Source: Heterotrichella gracilis
Lineage: Eukaryota > Sar > Xanthophyceae > Tribonematales > Xanthonemataceae
Reading direction: 5' to 3'
Assembly (NCBI GenBank): GCA_032358255.1
Contig: JAULBX010028127.1
Location: 1-31,562, forward strand
DNA length: 31,562 bases
A program made the translations under genes and the position numbers. This document shows, in pieces, positions 30,401 to 31,562 of the stretch. Below the pieces are notes generated by a model. That model had not been told where the DNA came from, searched no databases, and worked only from the letters and a program-made list of their open reading frames with translations. Position 1 is the stretch's first letter. Every line of letters starts with the position of its first letter.

Positions 30401-31357
30401 AACTCACATTCAATGCACTTCCATAAACCCCAAATTCCCCCTGATCGCACTCCACTATATGTACCTGGGGTAGTCCCCCCCAAACGTACAGCTCCATATG
30501 TGCGGACACGTATGGCTACTTTAGCCATGATGCTGCACGTCTGTGCCAAACCAGCTATGTTTTGAATAGGCATTGGCACAGCAAAGGCTTGCTTAAGTTG
30601 TATAATGCCGTTTGAGAAGTTCAATGTCGCTTTATCAGTCAAATCAGGAGCTTGTATCCAGTTGCTGCTGCAAGGGAGTGCACGCAACCATTGCAAGGAA
30701 TACAGGAGCTGGGAAGGAATGAGCTTGTTTGCTTTTTGATGCTGAACATTGACTGCCAGTGGTTTTGCACCCAGGAGTATCAATGCGTCCATCTCATCAT
30801 GGCTGTGATACACATTGACATCCGCAAGGTGCGGGCCTTGCAGTAGTGACGTGTCACGAGCAATTGCTGCACTCCAGACCTACACACAAGCACAAGGTTG
30901 AAGAGATGGCAATATTCCTGAAAGCAAAATGACGTATTGGCTACTCTAAAAACGCTGTGACATAGTACATGCAGTGTTACACTAGCAAGAACACACAGCC
31001 CTGAGTCACGAAGACTGGTTAATCTAATACTGAATCTAATGCGTTGAGCTCAGATATAAAGTATTCCACCCAGGAATATGTATTGACATAGCTTCATGTA
31101 GTTTCACAAAGATTGTCGTTGTTAAAAAAATCGAAATGGTAGGTTTGAACAGAAATTGGTGTAATTCTTACTGACATGTATGATTGACGATGATGGACTC
31201 GTACCTTTGTGTATGTGCCCGATTGTTTGTTGCTTGTGCAGACACAACGAAGGGAGACAGGAACTTTGATTGTTATATCTGGTTCTCCACAAAGCAAGGT
31301 TAAATGGGTAGCAGCATCAATTAAGCTTGGATGACGATGAAAACCAGGCAGCAGTTG
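303..31357 (-). CDS. Giant multimodular type I polyketide synthase, AT-less modules (internal part, 31 exons; both ends outside the window)
   Basis: This single gene builds a polyketide by repeated condensation and reduction on carrier-bound intermediates. Its visible domain order is DH-KR-ACP / KS-DH-KR-ACP / KS-DH-ER. The exon chain is 31357-31205, 30879-30275, 30040-29722, 29093-28836, 28413-28317, 26701-26501, 25521-25370, 22318-22082, 21948-21858, 21506-21364, 20401-20158, 17446-17327, 17244-16949, 16842-16458, 14442-14238, 13869-13654, 13337-13120, 12861-12539, 12178-11159, 10912-10678, 9883-9521, 9032-8785, 7352-7106, 6976-6753, 6639-6477, 6203-5901, 3695-2734, 2388-1927, 1618-1287, 718-513 and 415-303. 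Every junction preserves phase, and conserved motifs are restored across junctions, for example the Glu of GDPIE between exons 25 and 26. No AT domain is found after either complete KS. In green algae, giant PKSs with AT activity in trans are known, and Chlamydomonas PKS1 acts in zygospore wall maturation; whether this gene is its counterpart is inference. Exon numbers here count only the visible exons. Confidence 0.93.
513..718 (-). CDS. PKS exon 30: enoylreductase, middle part
   Basis: VGDAVFG, then APLPSNVTFLEASTVPTVYI and TAIACL match the ER consensus (vGDrV.g ... P..l.feeAA.lPt...TA..al). DIILIHASA leads into the nucleotide-binding loop. Acceptor TGTGCAG, donor CTGCAG|GTAGAC, phase 1. 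Confidence 0.9.
719..1286. other. Intron between exons 29 and 30
   Basis: GTAAGT...TGTGCAG, 568 nt, inside the ER. Short direct repeat TTACAGGAATTT near 1142-1160; otherwise nothing. Confidence 0.8.
1287..1618 (-). CDS. PKS exon 29: enoylreductase N-terminal part, module C
   Basis: RVEFAALNFRDLLNVLGLYP followed by GDAGALGSDFSG is the hallmark of the PKS enoylreductase (v.v..aglNfRDv...lG.yPg....G.e.aG). The domain saturates the enoyl group with NADPH. Acceptor CTTGCAG, donor TATGCA|GTAAGT, phase 2, joined to VGDAVFG on exon 30. Confidence 0.92.
1619..1926. other. Intron between exons 28 and 29
   Basis: GTATAT...CTTGCAG, 308 nt. Nothing recognised. Confidence 0.78.
1927..2388 (-). CDS. PKS exon 28: structural ketoreductase subdomain preceding ER, module C
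   Basis: YGYALSWQACDWI is taken as the Y-x-x-W opening of the structural KR half. The rest is poorly conserved, with a Leu/Arg-rich helix (LLLSRLSLNLESARRKL). Its position, DH before and ER after, is the normal place for this subdomain in reducing modules. Acceptor GCGCAG, donor TCAAAG|GTATAT, phase 0. It could also be plain linker. Confidence 0.68.
2389..2733. other. Intron between exons 27 and 28
   Basis: GTGGGG...GCGCAG, 345 nt. Featureless; the donor is the least certain of the interior sites. Confidence 0.6.
2734..3695 (-). CDS. PKS exon 27: end of ketosynthase 2 fused to whole dehydratase, no AT (module C)
   Basis: The exon opens ASALGLTGTNAHAFIQ (KS end). After about 60 residues comes the DH motif DHSVSNAILVP with the catalytic His and again Asn for the usual Gly. 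LFLIMDSMLHLSS has the catalytic Asp of the second hot-dog fold, and SMPIPIDVGC the strand after it. One 962-nt exon thus holds what module B spreads over exons 15-18. Acceptor GCTGCAG is firm. The donor GACAAG|GTGGGG near the 3' end is tentative but keeps phase 0. Confidence 0.9.
3955..4130 (+). mobile_element. Possible second tRNA-derived SINE or small inverted-repeat element
   Basis: TTGCAACCGACAGGTTGCCG followed by GTTTGATCC resembles the T-arm/box B of tRNA-derived SINEs (box B 4007-4016, one mismatch and one missing base). An 11-bp perfect inverted repeat, ACGGGCTATAA at 3961-3971 and TTATAGCCCGT at 4067-4077, surrounds it. A weak relative with CCGGTTCAAGTCC and CTCTGTCAATATGTC lies at about 25855-25920. 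Boundaries are uncertain. Confidence 0.4.
5208..5268. repeat. Imperfect hairpin in the intron between exons 26 and 27
   Basis: Left arm 5208-5229 (GTTGAAAG, bulge AAAG, CCTGACCCCC) pairs with right arm 5251-5268 (GGGGGTCAGGCTTTCAAC). All 18 base pairs are Watson-Crick apart from the 4-nt bulge; the loop is T-rich and 21 nt long. It may be the remains of a palindromic transposable element or a structured intronic RNA. There is no gene or terminator context. Confidence 0.8.
5901..6203 (-). CDS. PKS exon 26: ketosynthase 2, second catalytic histidine
   Basis: Begins by completing Glu (E-LNAL), then SSKSLLGHTEGAAGAAAL with the second His, and RHMNPYI. PRET matches the lPR[EQ] segment. Acceptor TCCACAG, donor GCAGCAG|GTATGG, phase 1. 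A 2.2-kb intron follows. Confidence 0.93.
6477..6639 (-). CDS. PKS exon 25: ketosynthase 2, first catalytic histidine
   Basis: GTAVNQDGRSSGMTAPSG and HGTGTPLGDPI. The exon ends one base into the Glu codon (ATTG|GTGGGT), so unspliced reading appears to replace GDPIE by GDPIG; splicing to exon 26 restores Glu. Acceptor TATGCAG. Confidence 0.92.
6753..6976 (-). CDS. PKS exon 24: ketosynthase 2, central region
   Basis: LSGGCNLVL, NDGRCKSLD and AADGYGRGDGC follow KS consensus. Acceptor GCATGCAG, donor CTTCAG|GTAAAA, phase 0, giving LLLQ-GTAVNQDGR with exon 25. Confidence 0.92.
7106..7352 (-). CDS. PKS exon 23: ketosynthase 2, active-site cysteine exon
   Basis: VSIYLGTMWCHEYL (gvyvG....ey), CGRVAYQFNLKG and DTACSSSL with the nucleophilic Cys. 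Acceptor TTTGCAG, donor GGACAG|GTGCGT, phase 1. Unlike KS1, this exon also includes the segment that KS1 carries on exon 11. Confidence 0.94.
7353..8784. other. 1.4-kb intron between exons 22 and 23
   Basis: GTGCGA...TTTGCAG. I see no mobile element or domain fragment. Open frames such as 8304-8549 show no KS similarity. Confidence 0.75.
8785..9032 (-). CDS. PKS exon 22: ketosynthase 2, N-terminal part (module C)
   Basis: RPPQHLWDIDNEHF corresponds to vP..RWDid; LHFDATLF and LLDPHIRLFL are the FDa.lF and mDPqqRllL blocks. The donor ACAATG|GTGCGA makes TTTM join EVLQ on exon 23, in line with the family pattern ttWevLq. Confidence 0.9.
9033..9520. other. Intron between exons 21 and 22
   Basis: GTATTG...GTTGCAG, 488 nt. 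Nothing recognisable on either strand. Confidence 0.8.
9521..9883 (-). CDS. PKS exon 21: acyl carrier protein (module B) and start of ketosynthase 2
   Basis: FAELGIDSLGNLEI carries the phosphopantetheine Ser; LPVTAMYDYPT follows in the normal position. After a linker of about 45 residues, KAILVKASAMRFP opens the next KS (v.I.g.a.RfP). The exon ends CTCAAG|GTATTG, phase 1, completing a Gly with exon 22. Confidence 0.92.
9884..10677. other. Intron between exons 20 and 21
   Basis: GTAAGA...TGTGCAG, 794 nt. A frame over 10215-10538 is open but exons 20 and 21 join in phase across the first ACP helix without it. An ACATGTTTCATG-type AT-rich stretch is otherwise featureless. Confidence 0.8.
10678..10912 (-). 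CDS. PKS exon 20: end of ketoreductase and start of ACP, module B
   Basis: IQWGPWKLLGMAS is the KR C-terminal motif; HPVHGLSIFANF is the helix after it. The last residues (LDVEMLMKQG) are the first ACP helix, continued by MVADITRQ on exon 21. Acceptor GTTCAG; donor CAGG|GTAAGA, phase 1. Confidence 0.88.
11159..12178 (-). CDS. PKS exon 19: structural plus catalytic ketoreductase, module B (longest exon, 340 codons)
   Basis: The exon opens with YQIVW, the start of the structural KR half. The catalytic half has VSGGFSGIGRA (NADPH loop, T to S in TGG), HIFLLGRNAR, FIHAAGVTSDGAF, Lys in MPVKISA, Ser in FSSFSAPLG and Tyr/Asn in NYSCANAVMDA, so the catalytic set is complete. Module A spreads the same region over exons 2-4. 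A 26-bp tandem repeat at 12071-12122 lies in the structural half and is needed to keep the frame open. Acceptor CCTGCAG, donor AAGACA|GTAAGT, phase 0. Confidence 0.92.
12071..12122. repeat. 26-bp tandem duplication inside KR exon 19
   Basis: GGGCAAACCTCTCGCTTTCT plus GGTGA is repeated head to tail at 12071-12096 and 12097-12122 (last base differs). The unit is not a multiple of three, so the two copies are read in different frames (minus strand ESERFAP, then HQKARGLP). The exon stays open only with both copies present. Confidence 0.95.
12179..12538. other. Intron between exons 18 and 19
   Basis: GTAAGT...CCTGCAG, 360 nt. No repeat or coding segment seen. Confidence 0.8.
12539..12861 (-). CDS. 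PKS exon 18: dehydratase C-terminal half and linker, module B
   Basis: CKVDACIHLAAM has the catalytic Asp in DxxxH, and FIPMQVAASF is the [IL]P strand that follows. About 80 residues of Ser/Thr/Gln-rich linker come after it. Acceptor GTTCAG, donor AACAAA|GTAAGT, phase 0. Confidence 0.86.
13120..13337 (-). CDS. PKS exon 17: dehydratase middle part, module B
   Basis: LITIMFDHTTGEMALKT matches the DH strand pair that ends the first hot-dog fold, followed by a Ser/Asn-rich inter-fold linker. Acceptor CACTCAG, donor ACATCAG|GTAATG, phase 2 in and phase 1 out. Confidence 0.83.
13375..13580 (-). mobile_element. tRNA-derived SINE, copy 1 (head missing)
   Basis: Body shared with the other copies: AGTATGCCTGGGTAAGCCTC, GGTCCAAGAGGCAAG and GTGTGGCAGATGGT on the plus strand. 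The promoter-bearing head is absent, as expected for a 5'-truncated insertion. It fills most of the 316-nt intron between DH exons 16 and 17. Confidence 0.68.
13654..13869 (-). CDS. PKS exon 16: dehydratase N-terminal hot-dog half (module B)
   Basis: EHAINNRSIIPAASHLLM is the DH HxxxGxxxxP motif with the catalytic His; the usual Gly is Asn here. The acceptor ATTCCTAG is one of two copies created by a 90-bp local duplication; only this copy opens into the DH frame. Donor CCGCAG|GTAAGA, phase 2. Confidence 0.88.
13841..14020. repeat. 90-bp tandem duplication spanning the acceptor of DH exon 16
   Basis: 13841-13930 and 13931-14020 are near-identical; each contains CTACTGCTGCTGGCATGTTG and AAACAAAACCTAGGAATG. 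On the minus strand each copy supplies branch region, ATTCCTAG acceptor and the first 29 nt of the exon. The upstream copy runs into a stop soon after and is a decoy. Confidence 0.92.
13870..14237. other. Intron between exons 15 and 16
   Basis: GTGCGC...CCTAG, 368 nt, half of it the 90-bp duplication. Nothing else recognised. Confidence 0.8.
14238..14442 (-). CDS. PKS exon 15: end of ketosynthase 1 and KS-DH linker without AT
   Basis: GANAFGMSGVNGHVLLQ is the KS end (g.ssFG.sGtNaHv). The roughly 50 residues that follow contain TWMFPYLK and lead directly into the DH of exon 16. There is no room for an AT of about 300 residues and no GHSxG motif of an AT. Donor AGCAG|GTGCGC, phase 2. Confidence 0.9.
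14545..14911 (+). mobile_element. Terminal-inverted-repeat element (MITE-like), copy 1
   Basis: A 367-bp AT-rich element with no coding capacity. Its core (GAGCTTGCCAAATGA, CATGTGGTTGGGTGTGGC) recurs in inverted orientation at 20578-20985. The ends read TAGGTTTTCACAATACG and, on the other strand, TAGCGATTCATGATACG, an imperfect terminal inverted repeat. Both ends start at TA, which could reflect a TA target site. It lies in the same intron as the LINE remnant. Confidence 0.72.
15030..16350 (-). mobile_element. Decayed LINE-type (non-LTR) retrotransposon, reverse transcriptase remnant
   Basis: Read in order on the minus strand: FEEVKVAVEQL, GVDGIVAEQLEAGG, GVVPAEWKQAVLVPLFK, CDDYRGISL, NRGTADALFTL, NLAKAYDSVDRD, TGCVLAPSLFNF, YEDGI, KVGFLISVPKTTI and VVLTTLLYRGDSWA. 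This is the finger, palm and thumb order of a LINE reverse transcriptase. It is dead: motif A has Asn for the first catalytic Asp, YADD has become YEDG, two stop codons interrupt the 5' part (after VEQLKNNK and VPLFK) and there is a frameshift near 15765. No endonuclease is visible, so the copy is 5'-truncated. It sits in the intron between KS exons 14 and 15, in the sense orientation. Edges are approximate. Confidence 0.88.
16458..16842 (-). CDS. PKS exon 14: ketosynthase 1, both catalytic histidines
   Basis: HGTGTVLGDPIETGA and SKSSVGHSEGAAG carry the two His residues of the KS Cys-His-His triad. TTNPFVSSI and LPRQ are the expected C-terminal marks. Acceptor TTTGCAG; donor TCAG|GTAAGA, phase 1. 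The following intron contains a LINE remnant. Confidence 0.94.
16949..17244 (-). CDS. PKS exon 13: ketosynthase 1, central region
   Basis: VGGVNLML, DGRCKTFDTSADGYGRGE and NEDGRSSSLTAPSG appear in the order and spacing normal for type I KS domains. Acceptor TCTGCAG, donor CAATAT|GTAAGC, phase 0 out. The acceptor choice yields SQSSSIVGGVN, which fits the family. Confidence 0.93.
17327..17446 (-). CDS. PKS exon 12: ketosynthase 1, active-site cysteine exon
   Basis: A 120-nt exon containing CGRISFTFNLRGPS and then DTACSSSL, with the nucleophilic Cys that accepts the growing chain. It is flanked by TTTGCAG and AGAG|GTATGG, phase 1 on both sides. Confidence 0.94.
17447..20157. other. 2.7-kb intron between exons 11 and 12, with SINE copy 2
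   Basis: GTAAGT...TTTGCAG. Besides the SINE, a tRNA T-arm-like CCTGGGCTTCAATTCCAGG near 18717-18735 hints at another decayed tRNA-derived insertion. The rest, including the T-rich 19330-19620, is unexplained. Confidence 0.78.
18100..18425 (-). mobile_element. tRNA-derived SINE, copy 2 (best preserved)
   Basis: On the minus strand it carries a box A-like TTAACTCAGCACCTGAG (18398-18382) and a perfect box B GGTTCGAATCC (18341-18331), spaced as in a tRNA. The unrelated body contains the family core TATGCCTCACCCCAGTCC (plus strand, near 18175) and the tail ends in CTTACTTTTACG-like sequence. It is in the intron between exons 11 and 12, sense to the PKS. Confidence 0.78.
20158..20401 (-). CDS. PKS exon 11: ketosynthase 1, FDA/MDPQ region
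   Basis: VEMFDAQLF, GMDPQIRFLLKDAL and MGVYIGCMFYDY match the KS signatures FDa.lF, mDPqqRllLE.a and gVyiG....dY. Acceptor TCTGCAG, donor AACCG|GTAAGT, phase 1 out. A 2.7-kb intron follows. Confidence 0.92.
20402..21363. other. Intron between exons 10 and 11, with inverted-repeat element copy 2
   Basis: GTAATG...TCTGCAG, 962 nt. About 400 nt is the terminal-inverted-repeat element; an ACACACAAAGAG short duplication lies near 21200-21230. Confidence 0.8.
20578..20985 (-). mobile_element. Terminal-inverted-repeat element (MITE-like), copy 2, inverted relative to copy 1
   Basis: About 408 bp; the reverse complement aligns along its length with 14545-14911, with short indels. The ends read GGGGATCCATGATACG and, on the other strand, TAGGGATTCACAATATG. 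It lies in the intron between exons 10 and 11. Confidence 0.72.
21364..21506 (-). CDS. PKS exon 10: ketosynthase 1, N-terminal part
   Basis: CKVPLDRWDSDTIYS is the KS consensus vP..RWd.d. The exon ends FGVFLK at AAG|GTAATG, and exon 11 continues with GVEMFDAQLF, an exact fit to the KS segment fG.Fl.gv..FDa.lF. Phase 1 in, phase 0 out. Confidence 0.9.
21858..21948 (-). CDS. PKS exon 9: start of ketosynthase 1 (module B)
   Basis: A 91-nt exon after acceptor TCTGTAG with no long frame of its own. SISAIACSTASM aligns with the KS opening (.iaI.g.acR.Pg), though the usual RFPG is not kept. It enters at phase 0 and exits at phase 1 (CAAACAG|GTAGGG), joining exon 10 to give QTGALSDV. Confidence 0.72.
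22082..22318 (-). CDS. PKS exon 8: acyl carrier protein, phosphopantetheine half (module A), and linker
   Basis: The exon begins AGMDSMEVSQY; the Ser of GMDSM is the 4'-phosphopantetheine attachment site. LPATAIFDYAT is the conserved helix III region of ACPs. After it comes a Gln/His-rich intermodular linker. The start after AATGCAG gives the continuous ACP sequence PYMQ-AGMDS with exon 7. The donor is a GC type (GCCAG|GCAAGT), supported by phase and by the KS start on exon 9. Confidence 0.87.
22319..25369. other. 3.05-kb intron splitting the module A ACP, with SINE copy 3
   Basis: GTAACA...AATGCAG. Holds the SINE at 23195-23455 and a 17-T run at 23858-23874, which on the gene strand is an A-run and could be the tail of an older retroposed sequence. 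The rest is unexplained; none of its open frames resembles a PKS segment. Confidence 0.75.
23195..23455 (-). mobile_element. tRNA-derived SINE, copy 3
   Basis: Shares the body with 18100-18425: GCATGCCTGGGTATGCCTC and GGCAGATGGTGGCCAACCAG on the plus strand, in the same order. The head region with CCACCCAGCCAT is present but box B has decayed. Located in the 3-kb intron that splits the module A ACP. Confidence 0.7.
25370..25521 (-). CDS. PKS exon 7: acyl carrier protein, N-terminal half (module A)
   Basis: A Ser/Asn/His-rich linker is followed by VLAKVLEVFTDLTGLHIAP and then HDPYMQ, the first ACP helix and the loop before the phosphopantetheine site (v..v.......dp.m). The exon ends at CATGCAG|GTAACA in phase 0. 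The carrier Ser lies on exon 8, about 3.05 kb away. Confidence 0.83.
25522..26500. other. Intron between exons 6 and 7
   Basis: GTACGA...GTTGCAG, 979 nt. Contains a 13-A run at 25625-25637 and a weak tRNA-like piece near 25855-25920. No coding signal. Confidence 0.75.
26501..26701 (-). CDS. PKS exon 6: end of KR and linker to ACP, module A
   Basis: The exon starts after GTTGCAG in phase 1 and ends at ACAAAG|GTACGA in phase 1. DGLNLLSDIVASMPNVML fits the helix after the KR WGPW segment (gl..l...l....p.v). The remainder, rich in His and Arg, is linker towards the carrier protein. The assignment rests on phase and position more than on a sharp motif. Confidence 0.75.
26702..28316. other. Intron between exons 5 and 6, with SINE copy 4
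   Basis: GTATGA...GTTGCAG, 1615 nt. Holds the SINE at 27740-28065 and a 9-bp inverted repeat (GAGTTGGCT 26783-26791, AGCCAACTC 26836-26844). No PKS exon is expected because exons 5 and 6 join within the KR C-terminus. Confidence 0.8.
27740..28065 (-). mobile_element. tRNA-derived SINE, copy 4
   Basis: Shares the body core (CTGGGTATGCCTCACCCTAG) and the head: minus-strand GAGTTTGAATTGTGTCTTGA matches copy 2 closely. Box B is degenerate (GGGTTGCAAGTCTATCC). In the intron between exons 5 and 6. Confidence 0.7.
28317..28413 (-). CDS. PKS exon 5: small ketoreductase exon with WGPW motif, module A
   Basis: This 97-nt exon has no ATG-initiated frame of its own and was recovered from motif continuity. 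INWGPWSGEGMAAS matches the KR C-terminal consensus s[IV].WGpW...GMA. It joins exon 4 at phase 0 after CCTGTAG and exits at phase 1 (AACAAG|GTATGA). The split Gly codon is completed by exon 6. Confidence 0.88.
28414..28835. other. Intron between exons 4 and 5
   Basis: GTAACA...CCTGTAG, 422 nt. Nothing recognisable. Confidence 0.8.
28836..29093 (-). CDS. PKS exon 4: ketoreductase catalytic core, module A
   Basis: The exon of 86 codons, phase 0 to 0, contains FHTAGKVHDAP (the H[TS]AG segment), Lys in GGKAFG, the catalytic Ser in SFSSISS and Tyr plus Asn in WYAAANEVLDA. The K-S-Y-N set of an active short-chain-dehydrogenase-type KR is therefore complete. The acceptor is TTTTACAG and the donor is GTGCAG|GTAACA; the rival donor GCTGAG|GTGACT lies 12 nt upstream. 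Confidence 0.9.
29094..29721. other. Intron between exons 3 and 4
   Basis: GTGCGT...TTTACAG, 628 nt, inside the KR. Contains simple ACATGTA-rich sequence near 29550-29600 but no recognisable element. Confidence 0.8.
29722..30040 (-). CDS. PKS exon 3: ketoreductase NADPH-binding region, module A
   Basis: Enters at phase 2 and leaves at phase 0 (ACAAG|GTGCGT). The Rossmann motif TMITGGFGYLG matches the PKS KR consensus TGGxGxLG for NADPH binding. ELVSGDVS downstream is the conserved GDV segment. The residues before the motif form a Q/H-rich linker. The domain reduces the beta-keto group after condensation. Confidence 0.88.
30275..30879 (-). CDS. PKS exon 2: end of DH and structural (pseudo) subdomain of KR, module A
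   Basis: The exon enters at phase 0 after TGTGTAG (VWSAAIARD, end of the DH) and leaves at phase 2 (CCAAG|GTACAA). About 60 residues in, LLYSLQWLRAL is the typical Y-x-x-x-W start of the structural half of a PKS ketoreductase. GGIWGLWKCIECEL near residue 150 matches the wGl.r....E.p strand of that half. The structural half has no active site; it stabilises the catalytic half encoded by exons 3-6. Confidence 0.85.
30880..31204. other. Intron between exons 1 and 2
   Basis: GTACGA...TGTGTAG, 325 nt. No repeat or coding segment seen. Confidence 0.8.
31205..31357 (-). CDS. PKS exon 1: dehydratase, C-terminal hot-dog half (module A)
   Basis: The exon of 51 codons begins after acceptor TTTTCAG and ends at donor AAAG|GTACGA, phase 0 on both sides. 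It carries HPSLIDAATHL, the DH motif DxxxH with the catalytic Asp of the second hot-dog fold, and then KVPVSLR, which matches the usual [IL]Pv strand that follows. The N-terminal DH half with the catalytic His must lie upstream of the window. Confidence 0.85.
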
Positions 31358-31409
31358 CTGAAAACACATAGATTTGTTAATGGTCATGGTTTTTTTTTAG
31401 TATGGGGAT

Positions 31410-31496
31410 GGATTTGTTTTGGTATAAGGGTCTTAAATGGGTTTGTTTTGGTATAAGCCCCCAAAATGGGTTTGATTTGGTATATGCACTGCACCA
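31410..31496. repeat. Three-copy degenerate tandem repeat, period 29 bp
   Basis: GGATTTGTTTTGGTATAAG at 31410, GGGTTTGTTTTGGTATAAG at 31439 and GGGTTTGATTTGGTATATG at 31468 have constant 29-bp spacing; further TTGGTATA(T/A)A pieces follow to 31560. It lies in the intron upstream of exon 1 and continues past the window. Confidence 0.8.
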
Positions 31497-31562
31497 AAGG
31501 ACAAGCTTGGTATATAAACCAATATTTTTGGTATAAGCCCAAAATTGCTATAAGGTTACAAC

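Noticed and set aside
303-31357. Bacterial trans-AT PKS cluster or contamination.
   Set aside because: More than 30 phase-consistent spliceosomal introns, SINEs and LINEs show a eukaryotic nuclear gene.
31410-31496. CRISPR-like array.
   Set aside because: Units are degenerate and contiguous without unique spacers of constant length, in an intron of a eukaryotic gene.

Overview
The window is an internal slice of one very large eukaryotic gene on the minus strand. It encodes a multimodular type I polyketide synthase (PKS) broken into at least 31 exons, 9.0 kb of coding sequence spread over 31 kb. I built the exon chain by joining conserved PKS motifs across GT-AG introns (one GC-AG). The reading phase stays consistent through 30 consecutive exons with no in-frame stop, so standard-code translation gives about 3,000 residues. 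Both ends of the gene lie outside the window. I see no convincing gene on the plus strand.

Organism: spliceosomal introns, giant modular PKS, LINE-type retrotransposons, tRNA-derived SINEs and a fairly AT-rich base composition point to a nuclear genome of a microbial eukaryote. Green algae (chlorophytes) are the best fit, because giant type I PKSs with missing acyltransferase (AT) domains are known from that group. The species cannot be named from the sequence.

Layout in the direction of transcription (high to low coordinates). Module A (31357-22082) shows the end of a dehydratase (DH), the structural and catalytic halves of a ketoreductase (KR) and an acyl carrier protein (ACP). Module B (21948-9700) has a complete ketosynthase (KS), DH, KR and ACP. 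Module C (about 9600 to 303) has a complete KS, DH, the structural KR half and an enoylreductase (ER) that runs towards the left edge; its catalytic KR and ACP should follow outside the window. Neither complete KS is followed by an AT: KS runs straight into DH through a linker of roughly 65-75 residues. Extender units must therefore be supplied by an AT acting in trans. KS, DH, KR and ACP catalytic residues are all present, so A and B should yield enoyl intermediates and C a saturated one.

The introns hold the mobile-element load: a decayed LINE reverse transcriptase in the sense orientation inside module B's KS (about 15030-16350), a LINE 3' fragment in the opposite orientation at the left edge (1-204), four copies of a tRNA-derived SINE all in the same orientation, and two inverted copies of a 0.37-0.41 kb terminal-inverted-repeat element bracketing KS exons 11-14. 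Two local duplications touch exons: a 26-bp tandem repeat inside KR exon 19 that is needed for the open frame, and a 90-bp duplication that copies the acceptor site of DH exon 16.
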